From Stappia albiluteola (GTDB taxonomy: Bacteria; Pseudomonadota; Alphaproteobacteria; Rhizobiales; Stappiaceae), in assembly GCF_014050225.1 (NCBI RefSeq), contig NZ_JACFXV010000054.1, positions 104,073 through 168,072 of the forward strand: a stretch of 64,000 bases of DNA, given 5' to 3'. The notes beneath the pieces were generated by a model that had not been told where the DNA came from, did no database searches, and saw nothing but the letters and a program-made list of their open reading frames with translations. Made by a program: the position numbers and the translations under genes. This document shows, piece after piece, positions 51,969-61,405 of this stretch (position 1 is its first letter; each line of letters starts with the position of its first letter).

Positions 51969-54706
51969 CAGGCGCTGCACCGGTCGTCCTGGCTGAAGGC
52001 GTCGGTCACCTTTATGCGAAGACCGTGGCGTTGCAGGCCGTCGACCTGACCGTCTCGCGCGGCGAGGCAATCGGCATCGTCGGGCCGGACGGGGTTGGCA
52101 AGTCGAGCCTCCTGTCGCTGATCGCCGGGGTAAAGCGCCTTCAATCCGGAAGGCTGGAGGTCTTCGGCGGTTCGGTGGAGGACGGCGCTCACCGCGATCT
52201 CGTTGCAACGCGCATCGCCTTCATGCCGCAGGGGCTCGGCAAGAACCTCTATCCCACACTGAGCGTCCGGGAGAACCTCGACTTCTTCGGCCGCCTCTAT
52301 GCCGAGACCGCTGCGGAAAGGAGCAGCCGCATCGACCGGCTTCTGGCGGCGACCGGCCTCGCACCCTTCCCGGATCGCCCGGCAGGCAAGCTTTCCGGCG
52401 GCATGCGGCAGAAGCTCGCCTTGTGTTGCTCCTTGATCCACGACCCGGACCTCCTGATCCTCGACGAGCCGACGACGGGCGTCGATCCGCTGTCGCGCCG
52501 CCAGTTCTGGGAACTGATCGACGGGATCAGGGCCGAGCGGCCGTCGATGACCGTGCTTGTCGCGACCGCCTACATGGAAGAGGCGTCCCGCTTCCAGCGT
52601 CTGATCGCAATGAACGAGGGCCGCATTCTTGCCGATGGTCCGGTGTCGGAAATCCTGCGGCAGACCGGTGCCAGGACGCTTGAGCGCGCCTATGTCGCCC
52701 TGTCCTCCGGCAACGGCAACGACGACGGCGGGCAGGATTTCGAGATTCCGCCGCGTATCGAGCATGACGGCCCGCCGGCCATTCGGGCAAACGGACTGAC
52801 GCGCCGCTTCGGTTCGTTCACCGCCGTCGATCACGTCAGCTTCGAGATCGGCAAGGGCGAGATCTTCGGCTTCCTCGGCTCGAACGGCTGCGGCAAGACG
52901 ACCACCATGAAGATGCTCACCGGCCTGCTGGAGGCAAGCGAGGGGACCGCGGAGCTGCTGGGTCATCCGGTCGACGCGCGCGACATCTCGGTCCGCATGC
53001 GCGTTGGATACGTGTCCCAGTCCTTTTCGCTCTATGAAGAGCTGTCGGTGGAGGCCAACCTTGCGCTTCACGCCCGTCTCTACCGGCTTTCCGACAAGCT
53101 TGCCGCAGAGCGTATCGCCGATGCGATGGAGCGTTTCGGACTCGCGCCATTCGCGAAGATATCGCCGTTGCGCCTGCCGCTCGGCATCCGCCAGCGCCTG
53201 CAACTGGCGGCCGCCTGCCTGCATCGGCCGGAAATGCTCATTCTCGACGAGCCCACCTCCGGCGTCGATCCTTCGGCGCGCGATCTGTTCTGGAGGTTCC
53301 TGATCGACCTGTCGCGCAACGACGGCGTGACGATCTTCATTTCCACCCATTTCATGCACGAAGCCGAGCGCTGCGACCGCATCTCCTTGATGCATGCCGG
53401 ACGAGTGCTCGCGGTGGGCACCCCGGCCGAGCTTGTCGCCGCCCGGGACGCCGACAGCCTCGATGCCGCCTTCATCAGTTATCTGGAGGAATTCGACGGC
53501 GGCGAAGGTGGAGCCGGAAGCGCCGGCGAACCCGGCGCCTCGCTCACGGAGGCTGAAGAAATAACCGGAAAGGCAGCCCTGGTGGGCCTTCGGCGCGTCC
53601 GCGCCTTTGCCCTGCGCGAGGCTCTCGAACTCATCCGCGACCCGATCCGGCTGTCCTTCGCCCTTCTCGGGCCGTTGCTGCTGATGGTCGCGATGGCCTA
53701 CGGCATCTCCTTCGACGTGGAAGACGTTTCCTTTGCCACCCTCGACCGCGACCGGACGGTGGAAAGCCGGGAACTGGTCGAGAATTTCCGGGGATCGAGA
53801 TATTTCGCCGAGAAAGCCGATCTCGCGACGGCCGACGAAATCGCCGGCCGCCTGCAATCGGGCGACGTCCAGCTCGTCATCGATATCCCGCCACGCTACG
53901 GCTCCGACCTTCTGGCCGGGCGGCGGCCCGAGGTGGCGTTCCTCATCGACGGCAGCAACCCGTTTCGCGCCGAGACGATCCGGGGCTATCTGAGCGGCGT
54001 CGTGCTCACCTATCTGCAGGCGCGCGCCCGGAGCGAGCACGGCAACAGCCTCGGCGGGCTGCCGATCAACATCGAGCCGCGGTTCCGCTACAACCAGGCA
54101 TTCCTCTCCGTCTACGCGATCACGCCCGGTACGATCATGCTGCTGCTGGTGATGATCCCGGCCATGCTTACCGCCGTCGGCGTGGTGCGGGAAAAGGAGC
54201 TCGGTTCGATCCTCAACCTCTATGCCGCGCCGGCAAGCGTGCTGGAGTTCCTGATCGGCAAGCAGTTGCCCTATATCGCCGTCGGCATGGCCGCCTATGC
54301 GCTTCTTCTCTCCGCCGCCTGGGTGCTGTTCGGCGTCACGGTCAACGGCTCCTTTCTCGGGCTGACCCTTGGCGCGTTTTTCTACGTCTTCGCGGCGACG
54401 GCCTTCGGGCTGCTGATTTCAAGCTTCGTGACCTCGCAGATGGCGGCGATCTTCGCCACCGCGATCCTTTCCATCATCCCGGCGATCAATTTCTCCGGCT
54501 TTCTCTATCCGACCGCCAATCTGGAAGGCCCCGCCGCCGTCATCGGCCTCTTCTTTCCGTCCTCATGGTTCCAGACCGTGAGCATCGGCAATCTGGCAAA
54601 GGGAATGGGCTTCCTGCAGTTCGTGCCGGAATACGCGGCTCTTTTTGCCTTCGGCATCGTCTTTCTCGCCCTGGCGCGCCTGGTGCAGGCCAAACAGGAG
54701 ACATGA
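51965..54706 (+). CDS. ABC exporter with two ATPase domains and a permease (RbbA/YhiH-like)
   Basis: A 913-residue fusion of two ABC ATPases and an ABC-2 permease. NBD1: GPDGVGKSS, LSGGMRQKLAL, LLILDEPTTGVD. NBD2: GSNGCGKTT, a modified signature LPLGIRQRLQL, MLILDEPTSGVD. The permease has a span at about 560-580, a periplasmic loop, and five spans from about 720 to 905. A weak NBD2 signature is usual for YhiH-type proteins. Its start overlaps the adaptor gene and the partner permease follows by 3 bp, giving a complete YhiI-RbbA-YhhJ-type system, perhaps a drug or lipid exporter. Confidence 0.9.
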   Translation: MTGAAPVVLAEGVGHLYAKTVALQAVDLTVSRGEAIGIVGPDGVGKSSLLSLIAGVKRLQSGRLEVFGGSVEDGAHRDLVATRIAFMPQGLGKNLYPTLSVRENLDFFGRLYAETAAERSSRIDRLLAATGLAPFPDRPAGKLSGGMRQKLALCCSLIHDPDLLILDEPTTGVDPLSRRQFWELIDGIRAERPSMTVLVATAYMEEASRFQRLIAMNEGRILADGPVSEILRQTGARTLERAYVALSSGNGNDDGGQDFEIPPRIEHDGPPAIRANGLTRRFGSFTAVDHVSFEIGKGEIFGFLGSNGCGKTTTMKMLTGLLEASEGTAELLGHPVDARDISVRMRVGYVSQSFSLYEELSVEANLALHARLYRLSDKLAAERIADAMERFGLAPFAKISPLRLPLGIRQRLQLAAACLHRPEMLILDEPTSGVDPSARDLFWRFLIDLSRNDGVTIFISTHFMHEAERCDRISLMHAGRVLAVGTPAELVAARDADSLDAAFISYLEEFDGGEGGAGSAGEPGASLTEAEEITGKAALVGLRRVRAFALREALELIRDPIRLSFALLGPLLLMVAMAYGISFDVEDVSFATLDRDRTVESRELVENFRGSRYFAEKADLATADEIAGRLQSGDVQLVIDIPPRYGSDLLAGRRPEVAFLIDGSNPFRAETIRGYLSGVVLTYLQARARSEHGNSLGGLPINIEPRFRYNQAFLSVYAITPGTIMLLLVMIPAMLTAVGVVREKELGSILNLYAAPASVLEFLIGKQLPYIAVGMAAYALLLSAAWVLFGVTVNGSFLGLTLGAFFYVFAATAFGLLISSFVTSQMAAIFATAILSIIPAINFSGFLYPTANLEGPAAVIGLFFPSSWFQTVSIGNLAKGMGFLQFVPEYAALFAFGIVFLALARLVQAKQET

Positions 54707-54709
54707 GCG

Positions 54710-55834
54710 ATGCGCTGGCTTCTCAACGTTTACTGGCTGGGACGCAAGGAATTCGCCTCGCTCGCCCGCGACACGGTGATGCTGTTTCTCATCGTCTACG
54801 TCTTTTCCGTAGCCGTCTATGTCGTGGCGAAGGGCGTGCAGACCGATGTCAAGAACGCCTCCATCGCCATTGTCGACGAGGACCGCTCGCTGCTCTCCCG
54901 CCAGATCGCCGATGCATTTCTCCAGCCCTATTTCAAGGAGGCGGTGACGATCCGGCGCGACGCGATCGACACCGTGATGGATCGCGGACTGCATACATTC
55001 GTCGTCGATATCCCGCCCGATTTCGAGGCCGATATCCTCGCCGGGCGCGAGACCAGCCTGCAGATCAACGTCGATGCGACGGCGATGACCCAGGCCGGCA
55101 ACGGTTCGACCTATATCTACGAGATCGTCACGCAGGAGCTGACGAACTTCCTCAACGAGCGGGAACTGGCGGCAATCCTGCCCGTCGATGTGGTCGTCCG
55201 CGCCTGGTTCAATCCGAACCTCGATCCCGTCTGGTTCAACTCGGTGATGCAGATCATCCAGAACCTGACGATCCTGTCGATCGTGCTGGTGGGCGCCGCT
55301 GTCATCCGCGAGCGCGAGCATGGCACGGTGGAGCACCTGCTGGTGATGCCGGTCCGGCCGAGCGAAATCGCCTTCGCCAAGGTCTGGGCCAACGGCTCGG
55401 CGATCCTGTTCGCGACCTTTCTGTCGCTGCTCCTGATGGTGCGTGGGGTTCTCGGCGTGCCGGTGCAGTCGGGTGGCGCGCTCTTTTTCGCCGGTGCGGC
55501 GATCTATATCTTCGCGATCACGTCGCTCGGCATCCTGCTCGGCACCATTGCCCGGTCGATGCCGCAATTCGGGCTTCTGGCGATGCCCACATTCGTGATC
55601 ATGAACATGCTGTCGGGCGCCATGACGCCGCCGGAAGGCATGCCCGAGCCGTTGTTCTACGCCATGCACGTATCGCCGACGCTGCATTTCGTCGCCTTCG
55701 CGCAGGCCATTCTGTATCGCGGTGCGGGGATCGCGACGGTCTGGCCCCAGATCGTCGGCATGGCCGCAACCGGCATTTTCTTCATGGCACTGGCGCTCGC
55801 CCGTTTCCGGGCAATGCTGGCGACGCAAGGCTGA
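54710..55834 (+). CDS. ABC-2 type permease (YhhJ-like)
   Basis: A 374-residue permease with one N-terminal span (LFLIVYVFSVAVYVVAKGV), a large periplasmic domain (about 45-175) and five C-terminal spans. EREHGTVEHLLVMPVRPSE is the coupling region typical of ABC-2 drug or lipid exporters. It should dimerise with the permease half of the preceding protein. Start 3 bp after that gene. Confidence 0.9.
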   Translation: MRWLLNVYWLGRKEFASLARDTVMLFLIVYVFSVAVYVVAKGVQTDVKNASIAIVDEDRSLLSRQIADAFLQPYFKEAVTIRRDAIDTVMDRGLHTFVVDIPPDFEADILAGRETSLQINVDATAMTQAGNGSTYIYEIVTQELTNFLNERELAAILPVDVVVRAWFNPNLDPVWFNSVMQIIQNLTILSIVLVGAAVIREREHGTVEHLLVMPVRPSEIAFAKVWANGSAILFATFLSLLLMVRGVLGVPVQSGGALFFAGAAIYIFAITSLGILLGTIARSMPQFGLLAMPTFVIMNMLSGAMTPPEGMPEPLFYAMHVSPTLHFVAFAQAILYRGAGIATVWPQIVGMAATGIFFMALALARFRAMLATQG

Positions 55835-55915
55835 CGGGCCTTGGCGGCGTCATCAATGCATGCTCTTGTTACGTAAAGAGAGATCGGCGCAAAGCCGAAC
55901 CGGGGAGAGGTAGTC

Positions 55916-58900
55916 ATGCTCAAGCCGACCATCTTCGCAACCGTGATCGCGGGCGCCGCAATTCTTTTCGGGGCGACGCTTCCCGGTGCCGTTCAGGCGC
56001 AGGAGCGCCGCATCGTCACGGTGGAGGATGCGGACTATTTCGGTGCCGATTTCGAAACGCTGAAGGATGTCGATCTCGAAGCCTGCAAGGCGTCCTGTCT
56101 CGACAACCGGATGTGCCGCGCCTTCACCTATAATGTGCAGGCCCGCTGGTGCTTCCTGAAATCCGATATCGGCAATCTTCAGTCCTTTGCCGGCGCGGTT
56201 GCCGGCCGTGTCGTCGAGATCGAAGCTGCTGCCAGCGTTTCGCTCGACCAGCGCGAGCAGGAACTCGCCTTCGTGTCGCAGCCGTTCCGGGATGAAGCGA
56301 AACGGCTTTCCCGCCAGCTTCCGCGTCTTTTCAATCCGGGCGGCGAAACGCTCGCCTCTCTTCGCCAGCAGGGATATGGCGCGCTGGGCCAGAGCCTGAA
56401 TTCGGAAGCGCAACGCGCCTTCAGCCAGGCGCTTGTGCTTGCTCCCGAAGACTACGACCTCTGGCGCGGACTGACCTTCTCCCTGCTGCGGCAGGAGCCT
56501 TCCGACTGGCAGCTGCGAGAGGAAGTCTACGAGCTTGGTACGTCCGCCGCGCAGAACGCCTATCTGCGGTCCCGCGCCTCCGCCGAACAGGCGGAAGCGC
56601 TCGATCTTCTGGGCTCGGCCCTGTCCCGCCGTCAGGCGTGGAAGCCGGTAATCAAGGCCTGGCGCCAGGCCCTTGCCCTGGACGAGCGGCCGGGCCTCAG
56701 GGAGCGGCTGCAGCGCATGGTGGACGAGCACGGCTTCCGCATCCTCGACCATCAGGTCGATTCCGATGCCGCGAACCCGCGCATCTGCGTGGTCTTTTCC
56801 GACGATCTGCCGCGAAATTCGGACATGTCCGCCTTCGTCCGTGTCACGGGCGAGGGCGCTGTCGCCGTCGAGGCGGAAGGCTCGCAGGTCTGCGTCGACG
56901 GCGTCAGGCACGGCGCGCGCTACAGCCTTCTCATTCGGTCCGGATTGCCCGCCGCCGATGGCGAGACGCTCGAAAGGACGGCGGAGCTGAACGTCTACGT
57001 GCGTGACCGCACGCCGTCGGTACGTTTCCTCGGCCGCGCCTATGTGCTGCCGGCCGGCAAGGACGCCACCATCCCGATCGTTTCGGTCAATACCGGCGAG
57101 GTCGAGACGGAGATCTACCGCATCGGCGACCGCGCCCTTGCCTCGGCCCTGCGCGACCGCAAGTTCCTCGTCCAGCTCGACGGCTATACCGCCGGCCAGG
57201 TGCGCGAGGACTATGGCGAGGCGGTGTGGAAAGGCGTCGTCGAAACCCGCTCCGAGCTCAATACCGACGTAACCACCGCCATCCCGCTCGACGATATCGG
57301 CCTTGAGAAGAAGCCCGGCATCTATGCGATGACGGCGCGCGCCAGGAACGACAAGGCATCCCAATGGGGGCCGTGGGCGACGCAATGGTTCCTGGTTTCC
57401 GACCTGGGGCTTGCCACCTATTCCGGTTCGGATGGCATCACCGCCTCCGTTCGCTCGCTGGCGAGCGCCGGCGCTGTCGAGGGCGCGAACATCCGCCTTG
57501 TCGCCGTCAATAACGAAATCCTTGGCGCGGCGCGGACCGATGCGCAGGGCTTCGCCCGCTTCGCGCCGGGCCTGGCGCGCGGGCGGGGCGGACAGGCGCC
57601 GGCCCTGCTTGTCGCGGAAACGGAAGTCGGCGACTACGCGTTCCTCGACCTCGGCAAACCCGCCTTCGATCTGTCCGATCGCGGCGTCGAGGGTCGCCCG
57701 GCCGCCGGACCCATCGATATCTTCGCCTGGACGGAGCGCGGCGTATACCGGCCGGGTGAGACGGTTCATGCCTCCGCGCTTGCGCGCGACGGCAAGGCCG
57801 ATGCGCTTGGCGGTCTGCCGCTGACCTTCGTCTTTGAGCGCCCGGACGGCGTCGAGCATGCCCGAATGCAGGTCGCCGACGAGGGTCTTGGGGGCCGCTC
57901 GCACGCGCTGCACCTGCCGGCGGCGATCCAGCAGGGAGCCTGGACGCTGAAGGTCTATGCCGATCCGAAAGGCCAGCCCGTCGCCGAGAAATCGTTCCTG
58001 GTGGAGGATTTCCAGCCGGAACGCGTCGATTTTGACCTTGAGACCGATGTGCAGGCGCTCGATCCGCTGAACCTGCCGCAAATCGCCATCGATGCTCGCT
58101 TCCTCTATGGCGCACCGGCTGCCGGTCAGCGGTTGGAAGGCGAGGTGATCGTCAGTCCCTCGCATGAGAGCGATGCCTATCCGGGCTATCGCTTCGGCCT
58201 AGAGGACGAGGAAACCTATGCCTCGCGCGCGGCGATCGAGGACGGCAATGCGACCGACGGCGATGGCCGCCTGACCTTCGTGCCGCCCTTGCCGCAGCTT
58301 GCCGACACCACCGGCCTCAGGAACGCGGAGATCGTCGCCCGGCTGGTCGAGGCCGGCGGGCGTTTTGTCGAACGCCGCATCACGCTGCCCATCCTTTCCG
58401 ACGGCCCGCGCATCGGCATCAAGCCCGCCTTCGAGGACGGGGTGGAAGAGGGCGGTCCTGCCGAATTCGACGTGATCGCCATCGGCGCCGACGGTGCGCG
58501 CGTTGCCGCCGACGGGCTCGCCTGGACGCTGCTGAAGGTCGACCGCCGCTTCCAGTGGTACCGCGTCGACGGACGCTGGAACTACGAGCCCGTCACCACC
58601 ACCCGCCGTGTGGCCAATGGAACGCTGGACGTTGCGCCGGGCGAACCGTCCCGCCTGTCGCTGCCCGTCGAATGGGGCGGCTACCGGCTGGAAATCGTGC
58701 GTGACGGCGCGGACTCGATGGCGACCAGCATCTCCTTCAACGCCGGCTGGTATGTGTCCTCCGCGTCGTCCGAGACGCCGGATTTCCTGGACGCCGGCCT
58801 CGACAAGCCGCGCTACCGGGTCGGCGAGACGGCCCTCCTGCGCCTGAAGCCGCGCTTCGACGGTACCGCCGTAGTCAACGTCCTGTCGGATCGCCTGATC

Positions 58901-61402
58901 GCCACGAAGGTCGTCGAGGTCACCGGCGATAGTGCCGAGGTGCCGCTGGAGGTGACGGAGGAGTGGGGCGCGGGCGCCTATGTCACCGCAGCCCTCTACC
59001 GCCCGATGGATATCGAGGCGAACCGCATGCCGGCCCGCGCCATCGGCCTGCAATGGCTCGGCGTCGACCCGCAGGATCGCGCGCTTGAGGTCAGCCTCGA
59101 CGCTCCGGAAAGGATCCTGCCGCAAACGACGCTCGATGTCGGCATCCGCATCGCCAATCTGTCGGCGGGCGAGGAGGCCTATCTGGCCCTCGCTGCCGTC
59201 GATGTCGGCATTCTCAACCTGACCGGCTATCGGGCGCCCGATCCCGAAGCATGGTATTTCGGCCAGCGCCGCCTCGGCATGGACCTGCGCGACCTCTACG
59301 GCCAGCTGATCGACCGCACCGCCGGCGAACGGGGCAGGGTGCGTTCGGGCGGCGACGGCGTGGGCCTGCGCCCCGGCGCTCCGCCGCCGCAGGAAGCGCC
59401 GCTTGCGCTGTTCTCCGGCATCGTCGCCGTCGACGACAATGGCGAGGCGCAGGTTTCCTTCGACATTCCCGACTTCAACGGTACCGTGAAGCTGATGGCG
59501 GTTGCCTGGAGCGCCAGGGGCGTCGGCAATGCTGAGCGCGACGTGATTTCCCGCTCGCCCGTCGTGCTGAGCGCTTCCCTGCCGCGTTTCCTTGCTCCCG
59601 GCGACCGCTCGCGCCTGCTGGTGGAGATCGACAATGTCGATGGTCCAGCGGGCGACTACAGCGTCTCCGCCTCCGTCACCGGTCCGTTGCTGGTCGACGA
59701 CGGCAGGACGTCGCGCAGCCTCGCGCTCGATGCGAAGGCCCGCGATACGCTTCGCCTGCCCATCGTGGCCGGCAGCGAGGAGGGTGACAGTGAGCTTGTC
59801 GTCACCGTGGAGGGTCCGGACGGCATCCGCGCCGAAAAGCATCTCGCGCTCGGTATCCGCGACACGCAGCCGGACGTGACGCGCCGCTCCTATGTCAGCC
59901 TTGCGCCGAACGGCAGCCTGACGCTCGACGCGGATGCCCTGGCGGGGCTGAAACCGGCCTCGGCCAGCGTCAGCCTTTCGGCCGGCAACGCGGCGCGCAT
60001 CAATATCGCCGGGCTGCTCGATCAGCTCGACCGCTATCCCTATGGCTGCACGGAGCAGCTGACGAGCCGCGCCCTGCCGCTGCTTTATCTCAACGAAGTG
60101 GCGGTTTCGGCGGGACTTGCGACGGATGCCGCCATTCGCGAGCGGGTGGAAAGCGCCATCGTCAGCGTCCTCGCCAACCAGTCGTCCAATGGCTCCTTCG
60201 GGCTGTGGTCCAGCTTCGGCGACAGCGACACCTGGCTCGACGCCTATGTGACCGACTTCCTGCTCAGGGCGCGCGAGCGCGGCTATGCGGTTGCCGAAGT
60301 CGCGCTGTCCTCGGCCCTCGACAATCTGGAAAACCGGATCGCCTATGCCTCCGATTTCCGCGAGGGAGGCGAAGGGATCGCCTATGCGCTCTATGTGCTG
60401 GCGCGCTCGGGCAGGGCGTCCATCGGCGACCTGCGCTACTACGCCGACCAGAAGCTAGCCGATTTCGCCACGCCGCTCGCCAAGGGGCAGGTGGGCGCGA
60501 GCCTTGCCCTCTACGGCGAAACGGGCCGGGCGGAGCGCGCCTTCGAGACGGCGGTTGTCGATCTCGAAGCCGGTCATTCGCCGCAATCGCGCGACGACTA
60601 CGGCACGCCGCTCCGCGATGGCGCGGGCCTGCTCGGCTATCTCTCGGCGGCACGGCTGCCGGCCGTCAGTCCGGCGTCGCTCGCCCGCTATGTCGCCGCC
60701 CGTCAGGAGACGCGGCAGGCCCTCTCCACGCAGGACATGGCCTGGCTGCTGCTCGCCGCCCACGAACTGCAGGCCGATGCCGGCGCGCTCGACTTCGCCG
60801 TCGATGGCACGCCGCTCGGCGGGGCGCTGACGCGCCGCTTCGCCGGCGCCAACCTCGCCGCCAGCCCCGTCAGGGTCGAGAATCGCGGCACCGCGCCGGG
60901 GGACGCCCTGATCACGGTCACCGGCAAGCCGCTGGAGCCCGAACCGGCGGGCGGCGAGGGCTTCACCATCGAGCGCGAGGTGTTCGACCTCGACGGCAAC
61001 CGCATCGATGCCGGCACCGTGGCGCAGAACGCGCGGCTGGTCGTGGTGGTCACGGTCACCGCCGATCTCGATGCCAACGGGCGCCTGCTTGTGGTCGATC
61101 GCCTGCCCGGCGGCATCACCATCGACAATCCGCGTCTGGTGCGCGCGGGCGATCTCGGCGGCCTCGACTGGCTCGATCCGCTCTCGGAGGTCGAACATGC
61201 GGAGTTTCGCGACGACCGCTTCGCGGTGGCCATCGACCAGCGCCGCGTGAGCGGCGACCGCTACACATTCGCCTATCTCGCCCGCGCCTCCACTCCGGGA
61301 ACCTATGCCCATCCGCCCGCAACGGTGGAGGACATGTACCGGCCGGAGCGGGCGGCGCGGACGGCGAGCGGCACCTTCGAGATCGTCGGGCCGGACAGGT
61401 AA
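55916..61402 (+). CDS. Alpha-2-macroglobulin family protein with N-terminal PAN domain
   Basis: An 1828-residue exported protease trap. The signal peptide ends at AVQAQ and has no lipobox Cys, so it is a soluble periplasmic form. A PAN/apple module follows (about 30-95, with CKASCLDNRMCRAFTYN). The body has macroglobulin-like domains, GVYRPGETVH (MG motif), RSYVSLAPNGS, and the thioester motif YGCTEQ (C1378, Q1381), then the alpha/alpha toroid (about 1390-1630). An intact CxEQ suggests covalent trapping of proteases. It is followed after 3 bp by pbpC, the classic pairing for repair of breached peptidoglycan. Confidence 0.93.
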   Translation: MLKPTIFATVIAGAAILFGATLPGAVQAQERRIVTVEDADYFGADFETLKDVDLEACKASCLDNRMCRAFTYNVQARWCFLKSDIGNLQSFAGAVAGRVVEIEAAASVSLDQREQELAFVSQPFRDEAKRLSRQLPRLFNPGGETLASLRQQGYGALGQSLNSEAQRAFSQALVLAPEDYDLWRGLTFSLLRQEPSDWQLREEVYELGTSAAQNAYLRSRASAEQAEALDLLGSALSRRQAWKPVIKAWRQALALDERPGLRERLQRMVDEHGFRILDHQVDSDAANPRICVVFSDDLPRNSDMSAFVRVTGEGAVAVEAEGSQVCVDGVRHGARYSLLIRSGLPAADGETLERTAELNVYVRDRTPSVRFLGRAYVLPAGKDATIPIVSVNTGEVETEIYRIGDRALASALRDRKFLVQLDGYTAGQVREDYGEAVWKGVVETRSELNTDVTTAIPLDDIGLEKKPGIYAMTARARNDKASQWGPWATQWFLVSDLGLATYSGSDGITASVRSLASAGAVEGANIRLVAVNNEILGAARTDAQGFARFAPGLARGRGGQAPALLVAETEVGDYAFLDLGKPAFDLSDRGVEGRPAAGPIDIFAWTERGVYRPGETVHASALARDGKADALGGLPLTFVFERPDGVEHARMQVADEGLGGRSHALHLPAAIQQGAWTLKVYADPKGQPVAEKSFLVEDFQPERVDFDLETDVQALDPLNLPQIAIDARFLYGAPAAGQRLEGEVIVSPSHESDAYPGYRFGLEDEETYASRAAIEDGNATDGDGRLTFVPPLPQLADTTGLRNAEIVARLVEAGGRFVERRITLPILSDGPRIGIKPAFEDGVEEGGPAEFDVIAIGADGARVAADGLAWTLLKVDRRFQWYRVDGRWNYEPVTTTRRVANGTLDVAPGEPSRLSLPVEWGGYRLEIVRDGADSMATSISFNAGWYVSSASSETPDFLDAGLDKPRYRVGETALLRLKPRFDGTAVVNVLSDRLIATKVVEVTGDSAEVPLEVTEEWGAGAYVTAALYRPMDIEANRMPARAIGLQWLGVDPQDRALEVSLDAPERILPQTTLDVGIRIANLSAGEEAYLALAAVDVGILNLTGYRAPDPEAWYFGQRRLGMDLRDLYGQLIDRTAGERGRVRSGGDGVGLRPGAPPPQEAPLALFSGIVAVDDNGEAQVSFDIPDFNGTVKLMAVAWSARGVGNAERDVISRSPVVLSASLPRFLAPGDRSRLLVEIDNVDGPAGDYSVSASVTGPLLVDDGRTSRSLALDAKARDTLRLPIVAGSEEGDSELVVTVEGPDGIRAEKHLALGIRDTQPDVTRRSYVSLAPNGSLTLDADALAGLKPASASVSLSAGNAARINIAGLLDQLDRYPYGCTEQLTSRALPLLYLNEVAVSAGLATDAAIRERVESAIVSVLANQSSNGSFGLWSSFGDSDTWLDAYVTDFLLRARERGYAVAEVALSSALDNLENRIAYASDFREGGEGIAYALYVLARSGRASIGDLRYYADQKLADFATPLAKGQVGASLALYGETGRAERAFETAVVDLEAGHSPQSRDDYGTPLRDGAGLLGYLSAARLPAVSPASLARYVAARQETRQALSTQDMAWLLLAAHELQADAGALDFAVDGTPLGGALTRRFAGANLAASPVRVENRGTAPGDALITVTGKPLEPEPAGGEGFTIEREVFDLDGNRIDAGTVAQNARLVVVVTVTADLDANGRLLVVDRLPGGITIDNPRLVRAGDLGGLDWLDPLSEVEHAEFRDDRFAVAIDQRRVSGDRYTFAYLARASTPGTYAHPPATVEDMYRPERAARTASGTFEIVGPDR

Positions 61403-61405
61403 GCC

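Noticed and set aside
51935..54040. A 701-codon frame antisense to the RbbA-like exporter gene
   Set aside because: It has no recognisable motif and lies wholly opposite a well-supported ABC gene.
55853..58165. A 770-codon frame antisense to the macroglobulin gene
   Set aside because: Same reason: high-GC shadow with low-complexity Arg/Gly/Ala composition.
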